From: Arthrobacter antioxidans
GTDB taxonomy: Bacteria > Actinomycetota > Actinomycetes > Actinomycetales > Micrococcaceae
Assembly (NCBI RefSeq): GCF_023100725.1
Contig: NZ_CP095501.1
Coordinates: 3,286,001 to 3,350,000 of the forward strand
Length of the DNA stretch: 64,000 nt
Reading direction: 5' to 3'
Shown here: positions 34,196-43,869 of the stretch, in pieces
Numbering within the stretch: position 1 is the stretch's first letter
Layout: each line of letters opens with the position of its first letter
The notes under the pieces: model-generated
Told to the model about the DNA's origin: nothing
Database searches by the model: none
What the model saw: only the letters and a program-made list of their open reading frames with translations
Made by a program: the position numbers and the translations under genes

Positions 34196-34858
34196 TTACT
34201 CGGGCACTGCCACGATCACCTGGGCGGCGCGCAGGACGCGCTCCCCCTTGCGGTAGCCCGCGCGGAGGATCTGGCTGACGCTGTCCGCCTGGACATCCGC
34301 GCTCGGCTGCTGCATGAGCGCCTCGTGGATGTTCGGGTCGAACGCGACACCCACCTCGTCGATCCGGGTCAGCTCGTACGTCTTCAGGACGTTCTCGAGC
34401 TTTCCCGCGATCGCCGCGAACGGGCCCTCCGCGAGATCGCCGTGCTGGCGTGCGGCGTCGATGTCGTCGAGGACGGGCATCAGCGAGTTGAGGACGCCGA
34501 TGACCGCCTGGTCGCGGGCGACGTCCCGGTCGCGCTCGACGCGGCGCCGGTAGTTGACGTACTCCGCCTGCAGGCGGAGCAGATCGTTGCGGAGCTCCGC
34601 GACGACGTCCACTGCCGGGTTGCTCTCGCCCTCGGCACCTGCCTCGTTCAGGATCGCCTCGGCCTGGGCCAGGGCATCCCCTTCGGAAGGGTCGGCCGCG
34701 GGCGTGGCCTGTGCTCCGGCCGCGGATTCCTCCGCGGCCGGCTCGCCGGCGTCCTGCTGCTGCCCACGGACTTCGCCCGTGTCCGGGTCGATCTCCCGGT
34801 TGTCGGATGAGTTCACCGGCTCTGACTGGTGCTCTTCTTCATTTCCGTGGTGCGGCAT
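34196..34858 (-). CDS. grpE: Nucleotide exchange factor GrpE
   Basis: This 220-residue protein releases ADP from DnaK. An acidic, disordered N-terminus (about 1-85, rich in Glu, Ala, Gln) precedes the long dimerising helix beginning RNDLLRLQAEYVNYRRRVERD and the C-terminal beta domain with GVAFDPNIHEALMQQP and VLRAAQVIVAVPE. Length is typical of actinobacterial GrpE. The ATG lies two bases after the dnaK stop, so translation is coupled. Confidence 0.96.
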   Translation of the reverse strand: MPHHGNEEEHQSEPVNSSDNREIDPDTGEVRGQQQDAGEPAAEESAAGAQATPAADPSEGDALAQAEAILNEAGAEGESNPAVDVVAELRNDLLRLQAEYVNYRRRVERDRDVARDQAVIGVLNSLMPVLDDIDAARQHGDLAEGPFAAIAGKLENVLKTYELTRIDEVGVAFDPNIHEALMQQPSADVQADSVSQILRAGYRKGERVLRAAQVIVAVPE

Positions 34859-34860
34859 GA

Positions 34861-36809
<1,949 letters not shown>

Positions 36810-36841
36810 TATACGGGCGCACCGGGTCAGGTCAAAACGAA

Positions 36842-36862
36842 GTTGAGTCCCACCGACTCAAC
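36842..36862 (-). promoter_or_regulatory. HAIR element 2 upstream of dnaK
   Basis: GTTGAGT-N7-ACTCAAC is a perfectly symmetric HAIR repeat. It lies 110 bases upstream of dnaK and nine bases beyond the stop of the preceding DUF2252 gene. The two elements are centred 53 bases apart, about five helical turns, which would favour cooperative HspR binding. Confidence 0.85.
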
Positions 36863-36871
36863 TCCGGCTTC

Positions 36872-38185
36872 CTAGGCCGCCGGCACGGCGGTGATGAGCC
36901 CTTCCCGGAAGGCGTCGACGAAGAGCGCGTGGTCCTCGCGCACCGTCGCGGCGTAGGCCTCCCCGAACCCGACGATGTCCTCGACGAAGTCCTCGCGCGA
37001 GCGGTCCACGGCGGCCAGGATGGCGGTCTCCGTGCGGAACGGCACGAGGTCGTGGTCGCTGTCCTCGTCGGTCGAGCAGTGGATCTTCGCCGTCGCCTGT
37101 CCGAGCGCCTCGAGCACCGGCACCATCTGCTCGGGTTCCGTGAGGTCCTCCCACGAGAGGTCCCGCTTGTAGGGCGAGAGCTCCGACACCACGAAGGAGA
37201 CCCCGCGGATGGTCGTGTAGCCGAGGAACGGGTCGGTGTGGGTCTGCAGGGACCGCTGGCTGATGACGGCGCGGTGCCCGTCGTCCACGAAGTAGCCGCG
37301 GACCCGCTCGTCGTCGACGATCCGGCTGGGCGCGGCGATGTTCGACTGCTTCATCGTGAGGATGATGTCGTTCTCCTGGGCCTCGTCGAAGCCCTCGATC
37401 AGCACGTTGTAGGTGGGGAGGCCGGCGCTGCCGATCCCGAACCCCTTCTTGCCCACGATGCCCTTCACCCGGTAGAACACCCGCCGCCGGGAGCGGTCGC
37501 TGTCCGGGATGGTGGAGAGGTAGCGGTCGAAGGCGTCCGCGACCTCCCGGCGCTCGTCGTCGTCGAGCACCCGGATCGAGCCGTCGTCGCGGAACTGGCG
37601 TTCGTAGTCCTCGATGAGCGTGAGCGCGTCGAGCAGCCGCGTCCTGCGGGCCGCCCGGGCCTGCTGCAGCACCCGGTAGACGGGGCCGTCCGTGTTGTCG
37701 AGCCCGAAGGCGAAGGCGGACTGCTCGTCGTCCACGTAGTCCCCGACCCGGCCGAGGTAGGCCTCCAGATAGATGCGCGAGAGGTCGCGCACCGACTGCG
37801 ACGGCAGCGCCTTCTGCCAGCACAGCAGCGTCAGCGACGCGACGAAGCGTCGGAGGTCCCACGAGAAGTGGCCCACGTACGCCTCGTCGAAGTCGTTGAC
37901 GTCGAAGGTGAGCCGGCCCTCGTTGCTCATGTAGGTGCCGAAGTTCTCCGCGTGCAGGTCGCCGTGGATCCACACGCGGCTGGTGCGCTCGTCCGCCCAG
38001 GCGTCGTCGAGCCGTGCCATGTCGGTGTAGAACAGGGCCGCGCTGCCCCGGTAGAAGGCATACGGGTCCGCGGCCATCTTCCGGAACCTCGCCCGGAAGG
38101 CGAGGGGGTCCACGCCCATGAGGTCCTGGTGGGCCTCCACGAGGGTGCTGACGATGTGCTGCTGACGGGACTCGGTGGCTGCCAT
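36872..38185 (-). CDS. DUF2252 family protein (kinase-like fold)
   Basis: This 437-residue protein belongs to DUF2252. The motif WIHGDLHAENFGT (about 73-85) followed by LTFDVNDFDEA (about 92-102) resembles the catalytic HGDxHxxN and metal-binding DFD motifs of aminoglycoside-phosphotransferase-like kinases. Activity has not been established for the family as far as I know. The ATG at 38185 is preferred to the GTG directly before it. It runs in the same direction as dnaK and ends nine bases before the distal HAIR site, with no strong terminator seen, so read-through into the heat-shock operon is possible. Confidence 0.88.
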   Translation of the reverse strand: MAATESRQQHIVSTLVEAHQDLMGVDPLAFRARFRKMAADPYAFYRGSAALFYTDMARLDDAWADERTSRVWIHGDLHAENFGTYMSNEGRLTFDVNDFDEAYVGHFSWDLRRFVASLTLLCWQKALPSQSVRDLSRIYLEAYLGRVGDYVDDEQSAFAFGLDNTDGPVYRVLQQARAARRTRLLDALTLIEDYERQFRDDGSIRVLDDDERREVADAFDRYLSTIPDSDRSRRRVFYRVKGIVGKKGFGIGSAGLPTYNVLIEGFDEAQENDIILTMKQSNIAAPSRIVDDERVRGYFVDDGHRAVISQRSLQTHTDPFLGYTTIRGVSFVVSELSPYKRDLSWEDLTEPEQMVPVLEALGQATAKIHCSTDEDSDHDLVPFRTETAILAAVDRSREDFVEDIVGFGEAYAATVREDHALFVDAFREGLITAVPAA

Positions 38186-38224
38186 CACGCCACCGTACGC
38201 GCGTTCCCTGTGGACCGCCGGGGA

Positions 38225-39211
38225 TCAGGGGTGCGTGGGAACCGGTTGCAGGGCGGGCGCACCCGCCCGCCGCGCCTTCAGGAACCCGTCCACCACATCC
38301 CAGGCGACGAACAGGACCAGCACTCCCGTGACGATGGAGGCGATGGTCCAGCCGCCGCCGGTCGGGGCGGCCGGATCCCAGCCGACGGCGTCGGTGAACT
38401 CCGGGTTGAGCAGCCGCCCCTCGGACCACAGGAGGATCACGGGCACCGCGAAGGCGAGATCGAGCGCGAGATTCACGACGGCGGCCGCCCAGGACCAGTC
38501 CCGCAGGTACAGCCAGAGGGCGAACGCGGCCTCCGCGATGATCAGCCCGAGGAACCACGGGAGCCAGAAGGACCACAGGGCGGGATCGAGGAACGGGATG
38601 GCACGTCCGTCCGGGTCCCGGACGACGGAGGACACCTGCTGCCAGAGGACAGCCACCGCCAGGGCGGCGAGGAAGACGAGGGAGGCGATGAAGTCCGGCA
38701 GCCGGCTGCGGCGGGAGTGGTCGGGCACTGCAGGGAGGCGGTCGGGCGACCACTCCGTCCCGGTGTCGGTGGTGCCCGAACGCTCGAGGACGGCGAACAC
38801 CAGCGTGGTCCAGAAGCCCACGTGCACCGTGACGCCCAGCGCGGTCGCCGCCGCACTGCCGATGGCCGCACCGAGGTCACCCTGGCTCAGGAACTGCACC
38901 AGGAAGACCACCGTGGTGCTGATCGGCACCACGATGGACAGGAGGGTCTTCAGGAGCCGCAGCCAGTCGAGGTAGTACCGGGGCCCGATCAGCAGCAGCG
39001 GGCGCTGCACGTAGTCGGCCGCGAGGCGTTCCGGGTCCCCCAGTTCCGCGAGGGCCGAGCGTTCGGCCGCACCGGGCTCCTCCCCTGCGGTGCGGTGCGC
39101 GTCGACGGCGTCGCCGATCATCACCCGGATCTCGGGTTCGATCTCGGCGCGCTGGGCGTCGGGTACGGTGCGGACGGCCGCCCAGACGTACCGGTCGGTC
39201 AGCGTGGTCAT
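38225..39211 (-). CDS. Membrane protein cotranscribed with PadR regulator
   Basis: This 328-residue protein starts with a soluble HAAS-like stretch (about 1-70, with AEIEPEIRVMIGDAVDA and ALAELGDPERLAADY), common in proteins encoded next to PadR regulators. About six membrane helices follow. The start overlaps the padR stop by four bases (ATGA). The HAAS-like part often allows regulated membrane association, but the transported or sensed molecule is unknown. The function remains open. Confidence 0.8.
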   Translation of the reverse strand: MTTLTDRYVWAAVRTVPDAQRAEIEPEIRVMIGDAVDAHRTAGEEPGAAERSALAELGDPERLAADYVQRPLLLIGPRYYLDWLRLLKTLLSIVVPISTTVVFLVQFLSQGDLGAAIGSAAATALGVTVHVGFWTTLVFAVLERSGTTDTGTEWSPDRLPAVPDHSRRSRLPDFIASLVFLAALAVAVLWQQVSSVVRDPDGRAIPFLDPALWSFWLPWFLGLIIAEAAFALWLYLRDWSWAAAVVNLALDLAFAVPVILLWSEGRLLNPEFTDAVGWDPAAPTGGGWTIASIVTGVLVLFVAWDVVDGFLKARRAGAPALQPVPTHP

Positions 39212-39552
39212 GGCAGTTCCCCTTCGGCGAGGCGGTGCAGCGATGCGGTCAGCCGATCCCAGTCGGCCGTGAGGGTGGCGGCGAGGTCGTCGCCGGCCGG
39301 GCTCGTCCGGTAGAACTTCCGCGGACGGGATTCGGCGGTGTTCCACTCGCTGGTCAGCAGGCCCTGCTTCTCGAGGCGCCGAAGGAGTGGGTAGAGCGTG
39401 TTCGCGTCGACCTGGAGGTCCAGGGCGTCGAGCGAGCCGAGGAGTGCGTACCCGTAGTCGGGGGTGCGCAGCCGGGTGAGGCATGCCAGGACCACCGTCC
39501 CGCGCCGCAGTTCCTGCAGGTGCCCGGCAACCAGGCCCTCATTGATGTCCAT
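39208..39552 (-). CDS. PadR-family transcriptional regulator
   Basis: This 114-residue winged-helix protein has the PadR pattern: LRRGTVVLACLTRL, YGYALLGSLDAL, NTLYPLLRRLEKQGLL and a wing with RPRKFYRTSPAG. It is upstream of, and overlaps, a membrane-protein gene, the usual PadR/HAAS operon. A GTGTG-CGA-CACAC palindrome 12 bases upstream of its ATG may be its own operator. The leader is so short that the mRNA may be leaderless. Confidence 0.92.
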   Translation of the reverse strand: MDINEGLVAGHLQELRRGTVVLACLTRLRTPDYGYALLGSLDALDLQVDANTLYPLLRRLEKQGLLTSEWNTAESRPRKFYRTSPAGDDLAATLTADWDRLTASLHRLAEGELP

Positions 39553-39564
39553 GCCGACACCATA

Positions 39565-39577
39565 GTGTGCGACACAC
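39565..39577. promoter_or_regulatory. Possible PadR operator
   Basis: GTGTGCGACACAC is a perfect dyad with five-base arms, just upstream of padR and within its likely core promoter. PadR proteins usually repress themselves from such sites. The assignment is by position only. Confidence 0.35.
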
Positions 39578-39656
39578 AGTGCAGGAAGAGGCGACGGTCC
39601 GGTGGTCCGACGATCACCCGGCGTGGGTGAGACCCGCGGGTGCCATACTGTCGGCC

Positions 39657-39878
39657 ATGGATCTCGACCAATGGTGGAACAGCGTCACGCCGCACACCCG
39701 GGAGTGGCTGATCGCCCACAACGGGGAGGCACTCACTCCCGAGGTGGTCGCCGACATCGGTAGCGCCGGCGGCCTGGTGGCCTCGGAGTCGTGGTGGATG
39801 GGCGGGCGTGGCCCCGACGGCATCTTCCTCTCGGACGCGGCGACGGACTGGATCGAGGAGCGCGCCAACCAGGAGTAG
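39657..39878 (+). CDS. Small conserved protein, 73 residues
   Basis: This short acidic protein begins MDLDQWWNSVTPHTREWLIA and ends ATDWIEERANQE. It has no membrane helix, signal or cysteine. I recognise no domain. Codon use and third-position GC match real genes of the region. The ATG at 39657 is preferred over an in-frame codon 90 bases upstream because the extension is low in complexity. It stands alone between divergent padR and a convergent NodB-like gene. Confidence 0.65.
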   Translation: MDLDQWWNSVTPHTREWLIAHNGEALTPEVVADIGSAGGLVASESWWMGGRGPDGIFLSDAATDWIEERANQE

Positions 39879-39991
39879 CCCCGGGGTGCGCCACACCGCG
39901 CGGACGGCGTTCACCACGCGTCCCGCCCGTCGTCGCACTGCCCTGTCGCGGTGGGGCGGACCTGCGAGCCGCCGCCCTCGGACTCCAGGAA

Positions 39992-40855
39992 TCAGGGGAC
40001 GCGCCTGATCGTCTCCCATGACCAGTTCGAGACGAGTTCGGTCACCCCGAGTTCCCGCAGTCGTCGGTTCCCGAGCTGGGTGTCATCGAATCGGGCACCG
40101 CCGCACCACGCACCCACTCGGGGCGCGCGGCCGGCGATGCGGGTGAGCCGGTGCACCACGTCGGTCACCTCGGAGGTCACCGTCGCGGGCGTGATCTCGT
40201 CCGCCAGTCGATGGGTGAGCGTGTGGAAGCCCAGTGCGTGCTTGCGAGCCAGCTCGATCAGTTCGTCGTCGGTCAGGGTGCCGGCACGGTCGTCCGCGAC
40301 CTCGAGGGCGATGGGCAGGATCAGGACGCGGAGTCCGAGCCTCTCGCAGATCGGGACGACCATCTCCGCCGCATCCCTGTACCCGTCGAACAGGAGGACG
40401 CCCACCTGCGGGTGGGTCTCCTCGTTCGTACGGCCTTCCAGGAGATCCCGGACCCGTGCCAGCCCGGTCAACCGTCTGTCGGCGATCTCGAGGTGTTCCG
40501 GTGAGACATCGTGGAAGTTCAGCGTCAGTCGCGGGATCGCCGAGAGCTCTTCACGGGACCACCCTGCACCTCCACTCTCGAGCAGGAGCTCGCCGAGGAC
40601 GCTCTGCAGGACGTAGGCCTCGTACGTGAACGGGGCGGGTCGTCGCAGTGCTGCCGGGAGTGGGCCGAGGGTGTCCGGGATCAAGGTGGACGGGTCGGCT
40701 CCCGCCGCTACGGCGGCATCGTCGAGCAGGACCACGGGGACTCCCCCGGGTCGCTCACCCTGATCGAGGATGTACGTCTCGAGCTCATCGGCACCCTGTT
40801 CGCCCGTCATCGCGAGCGTCGCGTCCGTCGTGGATGCGGGGGCACTAACGCTCAC
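39992..40855 (-). CDS. NodB/polysaccharide-deacetylase-like protein, degenerate, coupled to YcaO gene
   Basis: This 287-residue protein looks like a diverged carbohydrate esterase 4 (NodB) fold. RLTLNFHDV near 109-117 matches the first strand. LLFDGYRDAAE (154-164) replaces the usual TFDDGYRD, with one aspartate lost. HTLTH (211-215) is the intact metal-binding HTxxH. There is no signal peptide, so it acts in the cytoplasm, unusual for cell-wall deacetylases. The first 105 residues are not recognised. The start lies 11 bases inside the end of the YcaO gene, so the two proteins are made together. Function is unknown; the NodB assignment is by motif only. Confidence 0.6.
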   Translation of the reverse strand: MSVSAPASTTDATLAMTGEQGADELETYILDQGERPGGVPVVLLDDAAVAAGADPSTLIPDTLGPLPAALRRPAPFTYEAYVLQSVLGELLLESGGAGWSREELSAIPRLTLNFHDVSPEHLEIADRRLTGLARVRDLLEGRTNEETHPQVGVLLFDGYRDAAEMVVPICERLGLRVLILPIALEVADDRAGTLTDDELIELARKHALGFHTLTHRLADEITPATVTSEVTDVVHRLTRIAGRAPRVGAWCGGARFDDTQLGNRRLRELGVTELVSNWSWETIRRVP

Positions 40856-42413
40856 CGAGGACGAGTCGGGCGGTATGCCGGCCGGGTTCCCGGTACAGCG
40901 GCAGCAGCCCGGTCGCGACGGCGTCGACAGCGTCGCGCTCCAGCCAGGCGGGCCCGCCGAGCCGCTCCTGGGCCTCGGCCGTCAGGATCACCTCTCGCCA
41001 TCCGTCGCCCTCGGGCCGGCCGCCCACGCGCGCCAGATCGTCCCGACCGGCGTCGACCAGTCTCTGCACCCCCGCCTCGCCGATCCGACCATAGGCGACC
41101 GTCTCCACCTCGGTCCCGGGCACGACGACCTTGACCGCCCGCGCCCCGCCGTCGTCGGTCGATCCGGGTGGCGTCAGGTCGGCGACGAGGATCCCGAGAC
41201 CGTGTTCGGCCATGACCGCCAGCGGATCGGCGGTCGCGCTGGTCGGCAGATCGCCGAACCGGACGGCGGACCGGCGGGAGAACACCGTCGCGGCCAGGCG
41301 CGTTCGCACGGCGGTGTCCTGCTCCCCGTCCGCGGTCAGCCAGGCCACGGTCGCGTCGAGGACGCGCGGTTCCTCGGCGCCGGGATCGACGATCGTCAGC
41401 GCGTCGTCCAGATAGTCCTGCGGTGCGATACGTCGGACCGCTGCCAGGGGTCCGTGCATGAACGCCTTGCGGGCCCGGGCCGAAGCGAACTCGAGCACGG
41501 CCTTGCGCAGTGCCACGTCCCGGTCGGGATGCGCCGCCTCCCCGCAGGCCGTGGCGACGACGAGATCGTCGCCCGGGGCGTGGCCGACGACGTAGAGGTT
41601 CGGCACCCCGCGCTCGATCGAGCCGACCTTCACCATCACGTCCACTCCGGCTCCGCGGAGGGCGTCGAGCGCCCGGCGGGTCTCGGCGTCCCCGTCGTCG
41701 GGGCCCAGCTCGACGACGGCGCCCCGGTCGAGCGCCCGGAAGTTGAGACCGTTGCCGTCCCGCTGGAGGATCTCGAGGACGCCGTGGATGACGGCGTGCC
41801 GCAGGTTCGTCCCCGCGCCCATCCCGTTCGCCACAGGCATCAGGAGCCGCCCGACCATGTCACGATCCTTCAGCTCCGACGGGCTGCTCGCGACGAGATC
41901 GACCGGAACGAGCACGGACTCCCCGTCGAGGTCGAGGCCCGGTACGCCTTTCCGGCCGGCGCTGTCCGCGCCCTGGGTTGCGAGGGCACGACGCATGGGC
42001 AGCCAGGTGAGAACCATGTCGTCGTGATAGGGAGAGCCCGCCGGCAGACCCAGGGTGCGCGGGTCGGCGACTCCCGCTGCGCCGCGTCGACGTCGGAGTT
42101 CGTTGTACGACGCCGTCGTCCGCTCGAGGCGCGCGAACGCCAGGAGCGAGAATGCGTTCTCGACCGTCTCGCCGAGGGCGCCGACGCGTGCCTGCGCTGC
42201 TGACGGGCCGTACCCGACGCCGCCCAGAGCCGCACCCGAGTCCCGCCACCACGTCGCCCACGTCGGGACGCCGGTCCGGTCGAGGCCGTCGATGGCGAAC
42301 TGCGCGCGTAACCCCGGTAGCGCGGCTTCGTAGGCTTCCGCGGCAGCCGCAAGCACCCCGTCCGCCGGCAGCGACGTCCCGCGTCCATGCATCATGCCCC
42401 CAGTAGAGCACAC
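40845..42413 (-). CDS. YcaO-domain protein (ATP-dependent amide-activating superfamily), stand-alone
   Basis: YcaO enzymes use ATP to activate amide backbones, making azolines or thioamides in peptides, or act on other substrates. This 522-residue protein has three blocks of the fold: GYGPSAAQARVGALGETVEN (67-86, with E82 and E85), NGMGAGTNLRHAVIHGVLEI (196-215, E214, then Q217-R-D) and CGEAAHPDRDVALRKAVLEF (290-309, E308). The usual glutamate at 217 is Gln and the usual Gln near 311 is Ser. No proline-rich C-terminus is present. No TfuA, ThiF-like partner, dehydrogenase or precursor peptide is adjacent. Start may be GTG 42413 or ATG 42395/42392. It overlaps a NodB-like gene and is divergent from a sugar importer. 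Confidence 0.75.
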   Translation of the reverse strand: MCSTGGMMHGRGTSLPADGVLAAAAEAYEAALPGLRAQFAIDGLDRTGVPTWATWWRDSGAALGGVGYGPSAAQARVGALGETVENAFSLLAFARLERTTASYNELRRRRGAAGVADPRTLGLPAGSPYHDDMVLTWLPMRRALATQGADSAGRKGVPGLDLDGESVLVPVDLVASSPSELKDRDMVGRLLMPVANGMGAGTNLRHAVIHGVLEILQRDGNGLNFRALDRGAVVELGPDDGDAETRRALDALRGAGVDVMVKVGSIERGVPNLYVVGHAPGDDLVVATACGEAAHPDRDVALRKAVLEFASARARKAFMHGPLAAVRRIAPQDYLDDALTIVDPGAEEPRVLDATVAWLTADGEQDTAVRTRLAATVFSRRSAVRFGDLPTSATADPLAVMAEHGLGILVADLTPPGSTDDGGARAVKVVVPGTEVETVAYGRIGEAGVQRLVDAGRDDLARVGGRPEGDGWREVILTAEAQERLGGPAWLERDAVDAVATGLLPLYREPGRHTARLVLGER

Positions 42414-42531
42414 GACCTCCCGATCCCATCCGGGCCGATTCCGGCCCCGGTCGCTGCTCTCCTCGGCGGACGGTCGCTGCGCCGAACAGTCTGCCCGGGC
42501 CCCGCCCGAGTGTCGGTGCAGCGTTGTATGT

Positions 42532-42547
42532 TGTGATCACCCTCACT
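42532..42547. promoter_or_regulatory. CRP/GlxR-type site in YcaO-importer divergent region
   Basis: TGTGA-N6-TCACT matches nine of ten positions of the CRP-family consensus. It lies 14 bases before the proposed start of the binding-protein gene, directly after a possible -10 element (TATGTT, 42527-42532). At that place a bound regulator would more likely repress the importer than activate it. Confidence 0.5.
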
Positions 42548-42561
42548 CGGAAGGCATGACG

Positions 42562-43869
42562 ATGACCATTTCCAGACGGCAGATCCTTGGCGGAGCAGGT
42601 TTCCTCGCGGCGGCGGCAGCGCTGAACGGATGCGCGGGGTTCTCGGGCGGCACGAACACCGGTGGCGGTGACAGCGGGGAGAACACCCTGACGTTCACGA
42701 CCTGGGGCAGCCCTGCCGAGGAGGAGGGTTTCCGCCGCGGGATCGAGGCCTTCAAAGCAGCCAACTCCGGTGTGGATGTGCAACTCGATCTCGTGCCGTA
42801 CGAACAGATCTTCCAGAACATCGACGCCCAGTTGCAGGCGGGGACGGCGCCGGATCTCTTCCGCGTCGACTACGGCACCATCGGCGCCTACAGCAGTCAG
42901 GACCAGCTCCTGGACCTCAGCAGCTATTTCGATACGGCTGCCGGCGAGGAATTCCTGCCCGCCATGTGGCAGGCCGTCCAGTTCGACGGCAGACCGTACG
43001 GCGTTCCGCACCAGACCGACACCTCGGCCCTCGTGTACCGCACCGATCTCTTCGAGCAGGCCGGGATCACCGGTGTCCCCGACAGCCTCGACTCCGCGTG
43101 GACGTGGGAGGAGTTCCGGCAGGTCGCGGAGCAGCTCCGCGGCTCGCTCCCCGACGATCTCTACCCCTTCGTCTACAACTGGCAGCTCGGGGGTTCCACC
43201 CGCTGGCTGAGCTGGCTCTTCCAGGCCGGGGGCCGGCTCTTCAACGACGATCTCACCGGCTCGGCCATCCAGTCCGACGCCGGGACGAAGGCCCTGGCCT
43301 TCACCCAGGGCTTCTTCACCGACAACCTCGTACCTCCCAGCAGCTCCGTGAAATCCTCCACCTACGCGGACACCGCCTTCTCCGCCGGGACCACCGCCAT
43401 GGCCTTCGTGGGCAACTTCGTGCTCCCGAGCCTGGATGAGGCCATCACCGACTTCGAGTGGAGCGCCACCTACCTGCCCCGTGACGAGCGTGGCGCCTGC
43501 GACCTGGGCGGCAACGCCCTCGTGGCCACGAAGAACGCCCGGAACCCCGAGCTGGCAGCGGAGTTCCTGAGATTCATGACCCAGCCGGACCAGATGTCGG
43601 ACTTCTGTGCTCGCGCCATGGAACTGCCGACCCTGAACAGCCTTGTCGGTACAGAACTCGATTACCAGACGCGGCCGGACATCGCGGGCATCTTCGTGGA
43701 ACAGGCGACCACCCTGGAGCCCTCCGACGTGGAGCAGCTCACCTCCCCCGCCATGGCGGCCATCAATCCCACACTGCGCGACCAGCTCGAGGCTGCCTTC
43801 ACCCAGGGCCAGCCGGTCGAGGAGACCCTGGCGAACATCGCAGCAGCCGTGGATGAGGCAGCAGGCTGA
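42562..43869 (+). CDS. Sugar-binding lipoprotein of ABC importer
   Basis: This 435-residue family 1 solute-binding protein has a short signal with twin arginines (SRRQILGGAGFLAAAAALNGC) and lipobox cysteine C24, so Tat export as a lipoprotein is possible. The mature part shows LTFTTWGSPAEEEGF, PDLFRVDYGTIG and YGVPHQTDTSALVYRTDLF, typical of carbohydrate binders. Two ATGs compete (42556 and 42562); the second has GGAAGG at a proper distance. The stop overlaps the permease start by one base. The sugar cannot be told from sequence. It stands divergent from the YcaO gene, sharing a 140-base control region. Confidence 0.92.
   Translation: MTISRRQILGGAGFLAAAAALNGCAGFSGGTNTGGGDSGENTLTFTTWGSPAEEEGFRRGIEAFKAANSGVDVQLDLVPYEQIFQNIDAQLQAGTAPDLFRVDYGTIGAYSSQDQLLDLSSYFDTAAGEEFLPAMWQAVQFDGRPYGVPHQTDTSALVYRTDLFEQAGITGVPDSLDSAWTWEEFRQVAEQLRGSLPDDLYPFVYNWQLGGSTRWLSWLFQAGGRLFNDDLTGSAIQSDAGTKALAFTQGFFTDNLVPPSSSVKSSTYADTAFSAGTTAMAFVGNFVLPSLDEAITDFEWSATYLPRDERGACDLGGNALVATKNARNPELAAEFLRFMTQPDQMSDFCARAMELPTLNSLVGTELDYQTRPDIAGIFVEQATTLEPSDVEQLTSPAMAAINPTLRDQLEAAFTQGQPVEETLANIAAAVDEAAG

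Noticed and set aside
39657..39878. Small protein as a RiPP precursor for the YcaO enzyme
   Set aside because: It is on the opposite strand, convergent to the pair, has no Cys, and lacks a leader/core division.
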